A stretch of 64,000 nt of DNA. Source: Flavobacterium foetidum. Its GTDB lineage: Bacteria; Bacteroidota; Bacteroidia; Flavobacteriales; Flavobacteriaceae. A model generated the notes under the pieces. The model was not told the origin of the DNA. It was given only the letters and a program-made list of their open reading frames with translations, and did not search any database. The DNA is taken from NCBI RefSeq assembly GCF_004634245.1, contig NZ_SJTF01000004.1, positions 62,001-126,000 on the forward strand, written 5' to 3'. Numbering within the stretch: the first letter of the stretch is position 1; each line of letters opens with the position of its first letter. Made by a program: the position numbers and the translations under genes. Below are positions 16,224 through 24,737 of the stretch, piece by piece.

Positions 16224-18323
16224 TTAGTAGTTGAATTGCAATCTGTTATCTTCAATTTTAGCGTTGTTTTTCAAAGCTGGCAAAACTCTGCTCGCATCAG
16301 AAGCGCTTTGAGCTTTTAATTTCTCTATGTAAGCTGCATGGTTTGCAATTGCTGGAGCTTTTACCGTGCTGATGTTTTTCACTACATAAACACCTGTGTT
16401 TCCTTCAATTGGAGCAGAAAGCTTGTTTGCAGCAAGAGCAAATGCATTACCTACAACTTTTGGCTCTTGCCCTACACCTCCTGGAAGTACAGGGTTATCC
16501 ATCGTTACGTTTGTAGCTTGTTGTACAGCTACACCTGCGCTTTTAGCAACTGCCTCAATGCTTGAACCTGTCATTTTAGCTTTTAAAATTTCAGCCTTTT
16601 TCTTGTTTTTCAAGATTGGCTCAACGTATGGTCTTGCCATATTTACAGAAACCAATCCTGATTTGTTCTCCCCTTTGTACTGAGCAATTACGTGACCGAT
16701 ATTTGCCAATTCAAAACGTTTTACATCTCCTTTGCTTGTTTCTTTATCAAATGCCCATCTTACAATGTTGCGTTGGTTTCCAAGAGGACCAAATGCTTCA
16801 TCCATAGCTTTAACAGAAACTTCTGGAGAAACTTTTAATCCTAATTCTTTTGCAGCTGCATTAAAATCTTTCTCTCCGGCATTCATTTCAAATTTGGTTG
16901 CCAAAGTAAATACTTTATCTGAAGTAGCTTCAGAAGGTTCGATTTTTTGAGCAATAGTAGCTAAACGAATTCCGTCTTGCTTATCTGTGATCTTAATGAT
17001 ATGAAAACCGAATTGAGTTTCAACTAAACCTACTTTTCCAATTCCGTTACTGAATACAAAATCATTGAATGGTTTTACCATAGCGTTTGGACCAAAGTAG
17101 CCTAAATCTCCACCTTGTTGAGCAGAAGAATCATCAGAGCTTGTAATAGCCAACATCACAAAACTATCTGGATTAGCTTGAACTTGAGATAAGATTTCTT
17201 CAGCTTTAGCTTTAGCTTCTTCTTTAGTTCTTTTTTCTTTTTGGTTTGGAGTTTGAGAACCCTCATAACCGATTAAGATATGGCTTGCTTTTGCATTTAC
17301 ACCAGCTTTAAACCCTAAAGATTTAGAGATAGCATAATATCTTCCGAACACATAAGGCCCGTAGATAGCACCTGCAGGAAGACTGAACAATTTATCAGCA
17401 TCTACAGCAGGAAGTGCATTTTTAGGAATATAAGTAGAATCGTAAGGAATATCAGAATTAGAGTTTACAAATTCAGCAATGTTTGTAGCATTTTTGAATC
17501 CTGGCAATGTATCTGTTTTTCCTGTTTTTTCGTTGTATTCAGATCTTGCCGACAATAAAGCTGTCAATTTAGCTTTAATATCTGCCTCATCTTGTTTTGA
17601 TGGTTTGTCTTCAACTAAAACGTATTGAATTTCACGAGTCGCGTCTGCTTTAAACTTTTTCTCGTTTTTCTTCATATAATCGGTAATTTCTGAATCAGAA
17701 ATTTTTACTTCGCTGTCTTTAATAGAAGAATAAAGTGCCCCTGCATAAGCAAAGTTTACTTTGTTTGCTTCCATTTCATACTTTAATTTTCCTTCGCTTG
17801 CAGTTGTATAAAGTCCTGCTCTAATTAAAGTATTATAGATTTGGAATTTCGCATTCAATTCAGCATCTTTTTCTTTTTGAGCAATAAATTGAGCCGCTTC
17901 TGGATTTGCTTTAAAATAATCTTTGAATTTTGCAATATCAAAAATTCCTGCAGCATTTAGAAACATTGGGTTCTTACCAATATTTGGATCAGCTTTTAAA
18001 ACTTCGATAAGGTGTTTTTCACCTACTCTCAATCCTAATTTATCAAACTGTGCTGATAATAATGCGATTGAAACCTCTTGATCCCATACTCTGTTTGCAG
18101 CTTCAGTGGAAGTTATTCCTTGCCCACTTTTTTCAAGATTGCTAACTTTAACTCTAAAGTCTTCAAATGAAATATCTTTTCCATCGATGCTTCCTACATC
18201 TTTTGAACTTTGACCAAATGTTCCTCTTGTAAATAGATCTTGTATTATAAATGCAAATAATGCAAGTGCAATAACCCCTATCAATAAAGCGGAACGCTGT
18301 CTAATTTTTGCTAAAACTGCCAT
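16224..18323 (-). CDS. PpiD-like membrane-anchored peptidyl-prolyl isomerase
   Basis: The start is set at the ATG at 18323 (MAVLAKIRQRSALLIG), because the frame upstream to 18365 is A/T-rich leader. The 699-residue protein has one N-terminal membrane segment (about 12-31, LLIGVIALALFAFIIQD), a SurA-N-like region to about 320, and a PPIC/parvulin rotamase domain with ASHILIGYEG and DLGYFGPNAMVKPFNDFVF at about 345-460. PpiD proteins are periplasmic foldases held at the inner membrane near the Sec exit. Position after lptC and an outer-membrane protein fits envelope assembly. Its transcript probably ends at 16169-16202. Confidence 0.93.
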   Translation of the reverse strand: MAVLAKIRQRSALLIGVIALALFAFIIQDLFTRGTFGQSSKDVGSIDGKDISFEDFRVKVSNLEKSGQGITSTEAANRVWDQEVSIALLSAQFDKLGLRVGEKHLIEVLKADPNIGKNPMFLNAAGIFDIAKFKDYFKANPEAAQFIAQKEKDAELNAKFQIYNTLIRAGLYTTASEGKLKYEMEANKVNFAYAGALYSSIKDSEVKISDSEITDYMKKNEKKFKADATREIQYVLVEDKPSKQDEADIKAKLTALLSARSEYNEKTGKTDTLPGFKNATNIAEFVNSNSDIPYDSTYIPKNALPAVDADKLFSLPAGAIYGPYVFGRYYAISKSLGFKAGVNAKASHILIGYEGSQTPNQKEKRTKEEAKAKAEEILSQVQANPDSFVMLAITSSDDSSAQQGGDLGYFGPNAMVKPFNDFVFSNGIGKVGLVETQFGFHIIKITDKQDGIRLATIAQKIEPSEATSDKVFTLATKFEMNAGEKDFNAAAKELGLKVSPEVSVKAMDEAFGPLGNQRNIVRWAFDKETSKGDVKRFELANIGHVIAQYKGENKSGLVSVNMARPYVEPILKNKKKAEILKAKMTGSSIEAVAKSAGVAVQQATNVTMDNPVLPGGVGQEPKVVGNAFALAANKLSAPIEGNTGVYVVKNISTVKAPAIANHAAYIEKLKAQSASDASRVLPALKNNAKIEDNRLQFNY

Positions 18324-18431
18324 TTTTATTATCGTTAATTTTATATTCAGTTTGCGAAAATACAATTATCTAGTTAATAACAATACAACTAGGGTTTTAT
18401 TTTACACAATTTTTTTCATTAATTAAAAAAA

Positions 18432-19688
18432 TCACTCTTTTATTGTCAATTTAACCAATTCAATTTTCTTGTTTGTGGCTTCTTTTATGACAAAATGAAA
18501 GTTATCAATTACAATTTTTTCTCCTTTTTGAGGGATTTCTTTTGTAAAGTCTACTATAAACCCGCCTAAAGTTCCGTATGAATCTTCTTCGGGAATCATT
18601 AATTTATAGGTTTCATTGAGATATTCTACATCTAATCTTGCCGAAAACAAGTATTTACCCTCTCCTAGTTCTTGTTCAATCAATTCCTCGTCAAGATCAT
18701 GTTCGTCTTCAATTTCGCCGAACAGTTCTTCTACGATATCTTCGACAGTGACAATTCCAGAAGTGCCACCATATTCATCCAAAACAACGGCTGCGTTTTT
18801 GTGTTTTTTCAATAATAATGTCAACACATCTTTTATAAGAATGGTCTCAGGAACAAATTCGACGGTCATCAAAACCGATTTTATAGTCGCTGGTTTTTTA
18901 AACAAATCAAACGAATGCACATAACCTACTATATCGTCTAAATTATTCTGATAGACCATTATTTTAGAATAGCCGGTTTCTATAAACATAGCCTTAAGGT
19001 CATCGACGCTGTCAAATAAATCGACTGCAGCTATTTCTGTTCTCGGCGACATTATATCTCTTGCCTTAACTCCAGAAAATTCGAGAGCATTCTGAAAAAT
19101 CTGAATTTCAGAATCAACTTCTTCGTCATCTTCTACAGTGCTCATCTGCTCTGTAATAAAATTTCCAAGTTCGCTTCTGCTGAACAAATGCACTTGGTCG
19201 CCCTCAGTTTTAAAGAATCGGCTTAGCACAAAATCGGCAATCCAGATAAAAAAACTCGAGATATAATAAAAAATCCTATAGAATAAATAAGCTGGAAGCG
19301 CGAAAATTTTAATAAGCGAATTGGCGTAAATCTGGAAAAAGACTTTTGGGAAAAATTCGGAAGTCAGCAAAACAATAAGCGCCGCGATCAAGGTCTGCAC
19401 CAAAACGTTGAGCCAGTTTGAAAACGAAAAACCGAAATAGGAAATCCAGCCGAGAATAATATCGCCCATAAAAAACCCGTAGATTACCAGCGCTACATTG
19501 TTGCCAATGAGCATCGCAGCAATAAATTTTGATGGGTTTTCGGTAAGTTTGGTTAAAATACGGGATAAAAAATGATCTTGCTTTTTTTCGATTTCAAGAT
19601 AAATTTTATTGGAAGAAATAAAAGCTATTTCCATTCCCGAAAAAAAAGCAGCTAGTATTAAACATATGATTATAATACTAATTTCCAT
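18432..19688 (-). CDS. CNNM/CorC-family (hemolysin-like) membrane protein
   Basis: A 418-residue protein: DUF21/CNNM membrane domain (about 1-185, several hydrophobic segments), a pair of CBS domains (about 200-325; MSPRTEIAAVDL and VVLDEYGGTSGIVTVEDIVEEL), and a C-terminal CorC_HlyC/transporter-associated domain (about 340-415; YGTLGGFIVD). Such proteins are linked to divalent-cation (Mg, Co) transport; the hemolysin name is historical. It could be mistaken for the gliding protein GldE of the same superfamily, but no gldD neighbour is present. It begins 3 bases after the small gene upstream, so it is in the coaX-ppiD operon. Confidence 0.9.
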   Translation of the reverse strand: MEISIIIICLILAAFFSGMEIAFISSNKIYLEIEKKQDHFLSRILTKLTENPSKFIAAMLIGNNVALVIYGFFMGDIILGWISYFGFSFSNWLNVLVQTLIAALIVLLTSEFFPKVFFQIYANSLIKIFALPAYLFYRIFYYISSFFIWIADFVLSRFFKTEGDQVHLFSRSELGNFITEQMSTVEDDEEVDSEIQIFQNALEFSGVKARDIMSPRTEIAAVDLFDSVDDLKAMFIETGYSKIMVYQNNLDDIVGYVHSFDLFKKPATIKSVLMTVEFVPETILIKDVLTLLLKKHKNAAVVLDEYGGTSGIVTVEDIVEELFGEIEDEHDLDEELIEQELGEGKYLFSARLDVEYLNETYKLMIPEEDSYGTLGGFIVDFTKEIPQKGEKIVIDNFHFVIKEATNKKIELVKLTIKE

Positions 19689-19691
19689 TTT

Positions 19692-19886
19692 TTACTTTTT
19701 TTTGTTGCGGTCTTCAAACTTTTTGACAAATCTTCTCCTAAAAAAGAACATGAAAATAGCCATTCCGGCAATAATAAAACTTAAAGAAGCATTATCATCT
19801 TGCTCGTTTAATTTTGTAAAACCGTCGTAAACAAAATAAAGTCCAAAAACGATGTAAACGTATTGTGTATATTTTAAATAACCCAT
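19692..19886 (-). CDS. Small membrane protein in the lptC-CNNM operon
   Basis: 64 residues with two hydrophobic segments (about 5-22 and 35-49) and a basic tail (FFRRRFVKKFEDRNKKK). It is packed 5 bases after lptC and 3 bases before the CNNM gene, so it is almost certainly translated. Positive-inside reasoning puts both ends in the cytosol. No family is recognised. Confidence 0.75.
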   Translation of the reverse strand: MGYLKYTQYVYIVFGLYFVYDGFTKLNEQDDNASLSFIIAGMAIFMFFFRRRFVKKFEDRNKKK

Positions 19887-19891
19887 AATAT

Positions 19892-20446
19892 TTATTCTTC
19901 TGATGATTCAATCTCACCGCTTACACGCTGTGAATTGATTACTTTAAAATCTTTGCTGAAATCTATTCCCTGTCCAAATGAAACTCCTTTTGCATCGGTC
20001 AGTTTAAATTTCCTTTCGGTATAAAACCACTCGTTCTTCTGATCAAAATACAATTGTTCTGTTTCTAAGACCTGCCCTGTTTCTGATGTTATTTTTACTT
20101 TCCCGATCAAATCGATAATTCCTGTATTTTTATATGAAACAGCATAATTACCTTTTATAAAGGTACGCTTTTGTTTTTTATCATACAAAGTGACATCTAT
20201 TCCTTTTGGAAATTCGGTGAAAGGAAAATCTAGATTGGAGTAATCAAGCATTTTTGGACTTATCAGAACTCCTGTGATACGTCCTGAATCTGTATATTTT
20301 ATATTGACTGTGTCGGCGTCGCTTGCAGGGACAAATTCGGAGAAATTAATTTTTTGAACTTCTTTAAAATTACTCTCGCATCCAAAAAACAGTGTCACAG
20401 CAAAAACTGTGACAACTATAAGACTATATCTTTTTGGTACATTCAT
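19892..20446 (-). CDS. lptC: LPS export periplasmic lipoprotein LptC
   Basis: A 184-residue lipoprotein with lipobox TLFFGC. The rest is predicted beta-rich and resembles the LptC/OstA-like fold (GRITGVLISPKMLDYS, FPKGIDVTLYD, GKVKITSETGQVLETEQLYFD). LptC passes lipopolysaccharide from the LptBFG complex to the LptA bridge. In Bacteroidota it is commonly annotated as a lipoprotein, as seen here, rather than carrying a plain transmembrane helix. It lies between an outer-membrane protein gene and the small membrane protein, in an envelope gene run. Catalytic residues do not apply; the call rests on fold-type sequence and context. Confidence 0.85.
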   Translation of the reverse strand: MNVPKRYSLIVVTVFAVTLFFGCESNFKEVQKINFSEFVPASDADTVNIKYTDSGRITGVLISPKMLDYSNLDFPFTEFPKGIDVTLYDKKQKRTFIKGNYAVSYKNTGIIDLIGKVKITSETGQVLETEQLYFDQKNEWFYTERKFKLTDAKGVSFGQGIDFSKDFKVINSQRVSGEIESSEE

Positions 20447-20501
20447 TTGCCAAAAGTAGTAAATTGTAATGAGCTTAAAAAAGTAAAAAAAACAATGTTT
20501 T

Positions 20502-21731
20502 TTAGTTGAATTTACTTTTCACAAACCATCTGTCGTTAAACGAGAAGCTTACGCTAAAATTCACGTAATTTTCTTGAACCAAGTCAGAAGACACTGTGCC
20601 TCTTTTACCAAATTCAATTCCAAGATTAACATTTGAAAAAGATCCTGTAATAGGGAAACCTGCCCCTAATGTCATTCCGACATCTTTAATAGATTCATTC
20701 TTTACGATCAAACCAATTTTTTCGTATTTCAATCCTGCTCTATAAGTAATTCTGCTGAAATAATTTGTAAATGAAGCGTAATTAGGAATAAAATATCCTC
20801 CTATCGCATATTTAGAGTATTTCTCGTACTGCACATTTGAACTTTGGTTGTAATAATTTGCATACTGTCCTTCGCCTTGAAAAACCATGCTTGTACCTAT
20901 CAGCCATTTTCTCGACTCACCAATACCGGCACTAAGACTTAATTTGTTCGGAAGTTTTAGTTCTTGAGAATTTGGTGCATATGTATATGGGTCTGCATCA
21001 CCGCTTACTGTAATTGTTCTAGTATTATCTGAATTTAGAGTGCTTGCAAAAGCATAGCTTAAACTAGTAAATAAATTAACCTTTTTATAAAGCTTGGTCT
21101 GATACATGGTACCAATTGTGAAGCTTGCTCCAGAAAGCTCTGCAATATTCTCTTCTGTAGTAACATTCTGCACACCGGTAACTGCTTCAATACTAGTCGT
21201 TGTGATTTTTCCGAAATTATACTGCACATCGGCACCCACATTCCAGTTGCGCATAATTTTGTAGCTCAAACCAAAATATACTTTATTAACACCGCCTTTT
21301 CCATCAAGCTGCGCACTTGTAGCGCCTTCTGTTCCTGTATTATCGTTAAGAATTTTATATCCAACAGAAGAAACGGGTATTAATCCGAAAGAAGCTCCTA
21401 GTTTTCCCATTGGGATTCCTAACGCTAAATAATCAAAAGTAGTTCTTTGCGCTTTTTCAGACTGAGAACTGGTTTTTAGATTTGAAGTAGCAAAAGTTCC
21501 TCCAACCGTAAAAGTTGTTTGCCCAAGATTGGAATAACTTGCTGGATTCTCTATATTAAGGTGAATACTGTCCTGCTCTACTGCAACCCCTGCCATAGAT
21601 CTGTACTCCAAAGTTCCCTTAAATCTTGCTTCACCAATTCCATAAAAAGAATAAGGCGAAGCGGTACCTTGCTGCGCGAATGAAACGAACGACATAAGCA
21701 GACATGCGCTTATTATAAGTTTTTTAATCAT
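20502..21731 (-). CDS. Outer-membrane beta-barrel protein, FadL/OmpP1-like
   Basis: A 409-residue protein with signal peptide MIKKLIISACLLMSFVSFAQ, an N-terminal SPYSFYGIGE segment resembling FadL-type hatch regions, and alternating beta-strand pattern to a C-terminal aromatic strand (FSVSFSFNDRWFVKSKFN). I would expect an outer-membrane barrel. FadL relatives import hydrophobic compounds, but no ligand can be named here. It overlaps coaX by 8 bases, which indicates translational coupling, and precedes lptC by 55 bases. Confidence 0.82.
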   Translation of the reverse strand: MIKKLIISACLLMSFVSFAQQGTASPYSFYGIGEARFKGTLEYRSMAGVAVEQDSIHLNIENPASYSNLGQTTFTVGGTFATSNLKTSSQSEKAQRTTFDYLALGIPMGKLGASFGLIPVSSVGYKILNDNTGTEGATSAQLDGKGGVNKVYFGLSYKIMRNWNVGADVQYNFGKITTTSIEAVTGVQNVTTEENIAELSGASFTIGTMYQTKLYKKVNLFTSLSYAFASTLNSDNTRTITVSGDADPYTYAPNSQELKLPNKLSLSAGIGESRKWLIGTSMVFQGEGQYANYYNQSSNVQYEKYSKYAIGGYFIPNYASFTNYFSRITYRAGLKYEKIGLIVKNESIKDVGMTLGAGFPITGSFSNVNLGIEFGKRGTVSSDLVQENYVNFSVSFSFNDRWFVKSKFN

Positions 21732-22458
21732 TGTCGATTTTATATTGATATGTTTGGCTCAAACTCTCCAGCAGGAAATTTGAATTGGCAAATATGGTAT
21801 TTTTTAATCGTTTAGCCAAAAAATCTGCATCACCTCCCGTTAAAATTATGATAAAATTTGAAAACTGTCTGCGATATTCATCGATAAATCCGTCAATCTC
21901 ATAGACGAAACCGTTAACAACTCCCGAATGCATTGCTTGTGTGGTCGAGTTTCCTATATAGGAATCTGGAGCTTCTAATGCCAATAACGGCAGTTTGGCC
22001 GTAAAATTATGCATCGATTCATATCGCAAACGAAGCCCTGGAGAAATAGCGCCCCCCAGATAATGGTCATTTTCGTCGACAAAATCGTAGGTAACGCAAG
22101 TTCCTGCATCTATGACTAGTCTATTTTTTTTAGGAAACTGCAAAACCGCACCCGACGCTAAAACCATTCGGTCGATTCCTAAAGTTTTTGGCGTTGCATA
22201 TTTATTGATAAACGGAAAAACATCTTCGTGCGTTAGAAAATGTATTTTTAAGACGTTTTCGAATGTCAAAAAAGCTTCTTTTTCGATTTGACCGACTGAT
22301 GCGGCTACTAAATCGGTACATTCAGAATACTTTTTTAAAATTATTTCAATTTTTTTTTCGAGTTCATTTTTTTCAAAAATAAAATTTTCTAAAGCAGTAT
22401 CACCCTCAAATACAGCCGCTTTAATTCTAGTATTTCCAACATCAACTGTTAAAATCAT
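21724..22458 (-). CDS. coaX: Type III pantothenate kinase
   Basis: A 244-residue cytosolic protein with the CoaX motifs: DVGNTRIKAAVF at the N-terminus (ATP/phosphate binding), TLGIDRMVLASGA and DAGTCVTYDFVD. It phosphorylates pantothenate, the first step of coenzyme A synthesis; type III enzymes need a monovalent cation and are insensitive to CoA feedback. Length is normal. It is the first gene of the minus-strand run that ends with ppiD; its start lies about 75 bases from the tRNA-Phe promoter on the other strand. Confidence 0.95.
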   Translation of the reverse strand: MILTVDVGNTRIKAAVFEGDTALENFIFEKNELEKKIEIILKKYSECTDLVAASVGQIEKEAFLTFENVLKIHFLTHEDVFPFINKYATPKTLGIDRMVLASGAVLQFPKKNRLVIDAGTCVTYDFVDENDHYLGGAISPGLRLRYESMHNFTAKLPLLALEAPDSYIGNSTTQAMHSGVVNGFVYEIDGFIDEYRRQFSNFIIILTGGDADFLAKRLKNTIFANSNFLLESLSQTYQYKIDND

Positions 22459-22510
22459 AACTCATTTTTTGCTGTTGCGAAGATACGAATTGATTTTTTT
22501 AAAAAAATGT

Positions 22511-22541
22511 TTTGGATAAACGGAAAATGATTCTATCTTTG
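22511..22541 (+). promoter_or_regulatory. Promoter of tRNA-Phe
   Basis: TTTG at 22511-22514, exactly 19 bases, then TATCTTTG at 22534-22541. This is an ideal match to the Bacteroidota housekeeping promoter, and the tRNA begins 20 bases after it. Confidence 0.85.
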
Positions 22542-22561
22542 CACCCGCAACAAACAAGCAC

Positions 22562-22634
22562 GGTACCTTAGCTCAGATGGTAGAGCAATGGACTGAAAAT
22601 CCATGTGTCCCTGGTTCGATCCCTGGAGGTACCA
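22562..22634 (+). tRNA. tRNA-Phe (anticodon GAA)
   Basis: A 73-base cloverleaf: acceptor stem 22562-22568 with 22627-22633, D-arm 22571-22586, anticodon arm 22588-22604 with GAA in loop CTGAAAA, 5-base variable loop, T-arm 22610-22626 with loop TTCGATC, discriminator A at 22634. The 3' CCA is not encoded. The middle pair of the T-stem is T opposite T (22612 and 22624), the other four pairs being Watson-Crick. Promoter and terminator flank the gene closely, so it is a single-gene unit. Confidence 0.96.
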
Positions 22635-22635
22635 C

Positions 22636-22667
22636 AAAACCCGAATAGCAATATTCGGGTTTTTTGT
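22636..22667 (+). terminator. Terminator of tRNA-Phe
   Basis: Twelve-bp arms 22636-22647 and 22652-22663 around a GCAA tetraloop, followed by a T-rich stretch. It starts one base after the tRNA end. Confidence 0.9.
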
Positions 22668-22690
22668 TTTTTATGCTTTTTTGTTTTATC

Positions 22691-22785
22691 TGACCGCAAA
22701 AAAAAAAACGGAAGGTTCACAAAGTTTAAAAATAACTTTGCGAACCTTTGCATAAATCTTTGCGCTCTCTGCGGTTTAAAACCTC
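22691..22785. repeat. Inverted repeat of the TTTGCGGTT family
   Basis: A hairpin with 15-bp arms (22712-22726 and 22734-22748, one mismatch) flanked by outer complementary ends ACCGCAAA and CTGCGGT. The words CTTTGCGAACC, ATCTTTGCG and TGCGGTT recur in the gaps at about 43840, 52060, 60870 and 63790. It fills most of the gap between tRNA-Phe and the MHS transporter gene. Confidence 0.65.
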
Positions 22786-22850
22786 TTCAAATTTACTTTA
22801 GATTTTAAAACCAAAATGTCAACAAATAAATAGTTTTTGTTAAAAAAGTA

Positions 22851-22882
22851 TTGACTGAATAAAAAAATATCTTATATATTCG
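22851..22882 (+). promoter_or_regulatory. Likely promoter of the MHS transporter operon
   Basis: TTG at 22851-22853, 21 bases, then TATATTCG at 22875-22882 (TAnnTTCG variant of the -7 box). The ATG follows 51 bases later. Confidence 0.5.
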
Positions 22883-22933
22883 TAAAACTATATTTTTAAA
22901 CTTGATTTACTAACAAGATTATAAAGCAGTTTT

Positions 22934-24424
22934 ATGAGCGAAACTTCTACTAAGGGCATTTGGAAAGTAATTTCAGCCTCTTCTATGGGAACAATGATTG
23001 AGTGGTACGACTTCTATATTTTTGGAAGTTTAGCCGTCGTTATTTCAACAAAATTTTTCCCTAGCGATAATCCCACAGCCGCATTCTTGTCTACTTTAGC
23101 CACTTTCGCAGCCGGATTTGTTGTTCGCCCGTTTGGAGCTTTATTCTTTGGAAGACTAGGAGACATCATCGGTCGTAAGTATACTTTTATGGCTACTTTA
23201 TTATTAATGGGAGGATCTACTTTTTTGATTGGCTGCATTCCTAGTTACGAAACTATCGGATTTCTTGCACCTTTACTGGTTTTGATCTTACGTTTGCTTC
23301 AAGGTCTTGCGCTCGGAGGCGAATATGGAGGCGCGGCTACCTATGTGGCAGAACACGCTCCTGCTGGCCAAAAAGGATACTGGACATCCTGGATTCAAAC
23401 TACTGCTACTGTTGGTTTGTTCATTTCATTAATGGTAATTCTCGCTACCAAAACTGTACTCTCTGCAGAAGCTTTTGATTTATGGGGATGGCGCGTTCCT
23501 TTTTGGGTTTCGATTGCCATGGTTGGTGTTTCTTACCTGATCAGAAAAAACATGGATGAATCTCCGGTTTTCGCGAAAGCTAAAAAAGAAGGAACAACAA
23601 GCAGCAATCCGTTAAAGGAAAGTTTTGGAAACCGCTATAACTTAAAATTTGTTTTACTAGCACTCTTTGGCGCTACCATGGGGCAAGGCGTTGTGTGGTA
23701 TACCGGGCAATTTTATGCTATGAGTTTTATGAAAACGGTCATGAATATAGACTCTTCGCAGGTTGATAGCCTTCTCGGAATTGCATTATTGATAGGAACT
23801 CCTTTTTTTATTTTTTTTGGATGGCTCAGCGATAAAGTCGGACGAAAATATATCATGATGCTCGGAATGCTATTGGCGATTTTCTTATACAGACCTATTT
23901 ATAGCGCTATGTATAATACAACAGATATTAAAAATAAAACAGAAATCGCAGCAAAAACCACTCAAAATACAGAAAATATTAATAATGCATCGGTAACTAC
24001 AATTTCTAAAACCTATACAGATGGGACTTCGTATATTGAAAAAAAAACAGCTTTTAGTGATAAAGAATCTCAAAGCACAGTTACAATTAATATAAATTCT
24101 GCTGACGAATGGAAATTGATATTTATGGTTTTTGTTCAGGTATTATTTGTAACGATGGTTTACGGTCCGATTGCAGCATTTTTGGTTGAAATGTTTCCAA
24201 CTAAAATCAGATACACTTCGATGTCGCTTCCTTATCATGTTGGAAATGGCATTTTTGGAGGTCTGCTTCCGGCAATATCAACTTATTTTGTGACGCATGC
24301 AAAAGCGGCCGGAAAAAGTGATTTTTACCTTGACGGACTTTGGTATCCTATTATTATCGCTTCGGTCTGTTTTGTAATAGGAATGATTTACATTGACAAT
24401 AAAAACAAAATTAATCATCTTTAA
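22934..24424 (+). CDS. MFS transporter, metabolite:H+ symporter (MHS) family
   Basis: A 496-residue polytopic inner-membrane protein starting with the MHS signature SSMGTMIEWYDFYIFG, and with GRLGDIIGRKYTF and RLLQGLALGGEYGGAATYVAEHAP. Family members (ProP, KgtP, ShiA) import organic acids, osmolytes or amino acids with protons; the substrate cannot be read here. A hydrophilic, Thr/Asn/Lys-rich insertion of about 60 residues (about 328-390) lies between membrane segments and is not part of the core fold. The small membrane protein gene follows by 10 bases, indicating an operon. Confidence 0.9.
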   Translation: MSETSTKGIWKVISASSMGTMIEWYDFYIFGSLAVVISTKFFPSDNPTAAFLSTLATFAAGFVVRPFGALFFGRLGDIIGRKYTFMATLLLMGGSTFLIGCIPSYETIGFLAPLLVLILRLLQGLALGGEYGGAATYVAEHAPAGQKGYWTSWIQTTATVGLFISLMVILATKTVLSAEAFDLWGWRVPFWVSIAMVGVSYLIRKNMDESPVFAKAKKEGTTSSNPLKESFGNRYNLKFVLLALFGATMGQGVVWYTGQFYAMSFMKTVMNIDSSQVDSLLGIALLIGTPFFIFFGWLSDKVGRKYIMMLGMLLAIFLYRPIYSAMYNTTDIKNKTEIAAKTTQNTENINNASVTTISKTYTDGTSYIEKKTAFSDKESQSTVTININSADEWKLIFMVFVQVLFVTMVYGPIAAFLVEMFPTKIRYTSMSLPYHVGNGIFGGLLPAISTYFVTHAKAAGKSDFYLDGLWYPIIIASVCFVIGMIYIDNKNKINHL

Positions 24425-24434
24425 TAATTAAAAC

Positions 24435-24662
24435 ATGGATACAGTCAAACAAGCTTTAGGCGTTTTATGGGTTATTTTGGCAGTTGCGGCCGCGTACTTT
24501 TGCGTGTTTGAGTTTGGTCTGCCTAAATTATTATCGGATCAGCAGGAAGATCTGGTTTTTGGTATTATTATCCTTTTTATCCTCACACCACTGATTGTTT
24601 TAGGGTTAGGAATTTTTGGGTATTTTGCTGTGATCGGCGAATACAACGACAAAAAAAAGTAA
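24435..24662 (+). CDS. Small membrane protein next to the MHS transporter
   Basis: 75 residues with two hydrophobic segments (about 8-28 and 41-67) and a charged C-terminus (EYNDKKK). It follows the transporter stop by 10 bases and ends before a clear terminator, so the two form an operon. It resembles the short proteins often found beside such transporters in flavobacteria (I believe DUF6814, not certain). It may assist the transporter; that is inference from position only. Confidence 0.75.
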   Translation: MDTVKQALGVLWVILAVAAAYFCVFEFGLPKLLSDQQEDLVFGIIILFILTPLIVLGLGIFGYFAVIGEYNDKKK

Positions 24663-24675
24663 AAAAATCAAATCA

Positions 24676-24712
24676 GAAAAGGGCTGTCTAAATTAATAGA
24701 ACAGCCCTTTTC
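24676..24712. terminator. Bidirectional terminator between convergent genes
   Basis: Eleven-bp arms 24677-24687 and 24701-24711 with flanking A and T runs. It separates the MHS operon (plus) from the 3' end of the GH13 amylase gene (minus) and can serve both. Confidence 0.85.
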
Positions 24713-24737
24713 ATTACTAACCTAACCTAACTACTTT

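Noticed and set aside
18432..19688. Gliding protein GldE
   Set aside because: It shares the CNNM/CBS/CorC layout, but there is no gldD neighbour and the operon is coaX-lptC-ppiD.
22605..22808. Small ORF overlapping tRNA-Phe (and the reverse frame at 22568-22753)
   Set aside because: They overlap the tRNA, its terminator and a hairpin repeat; no protein features.
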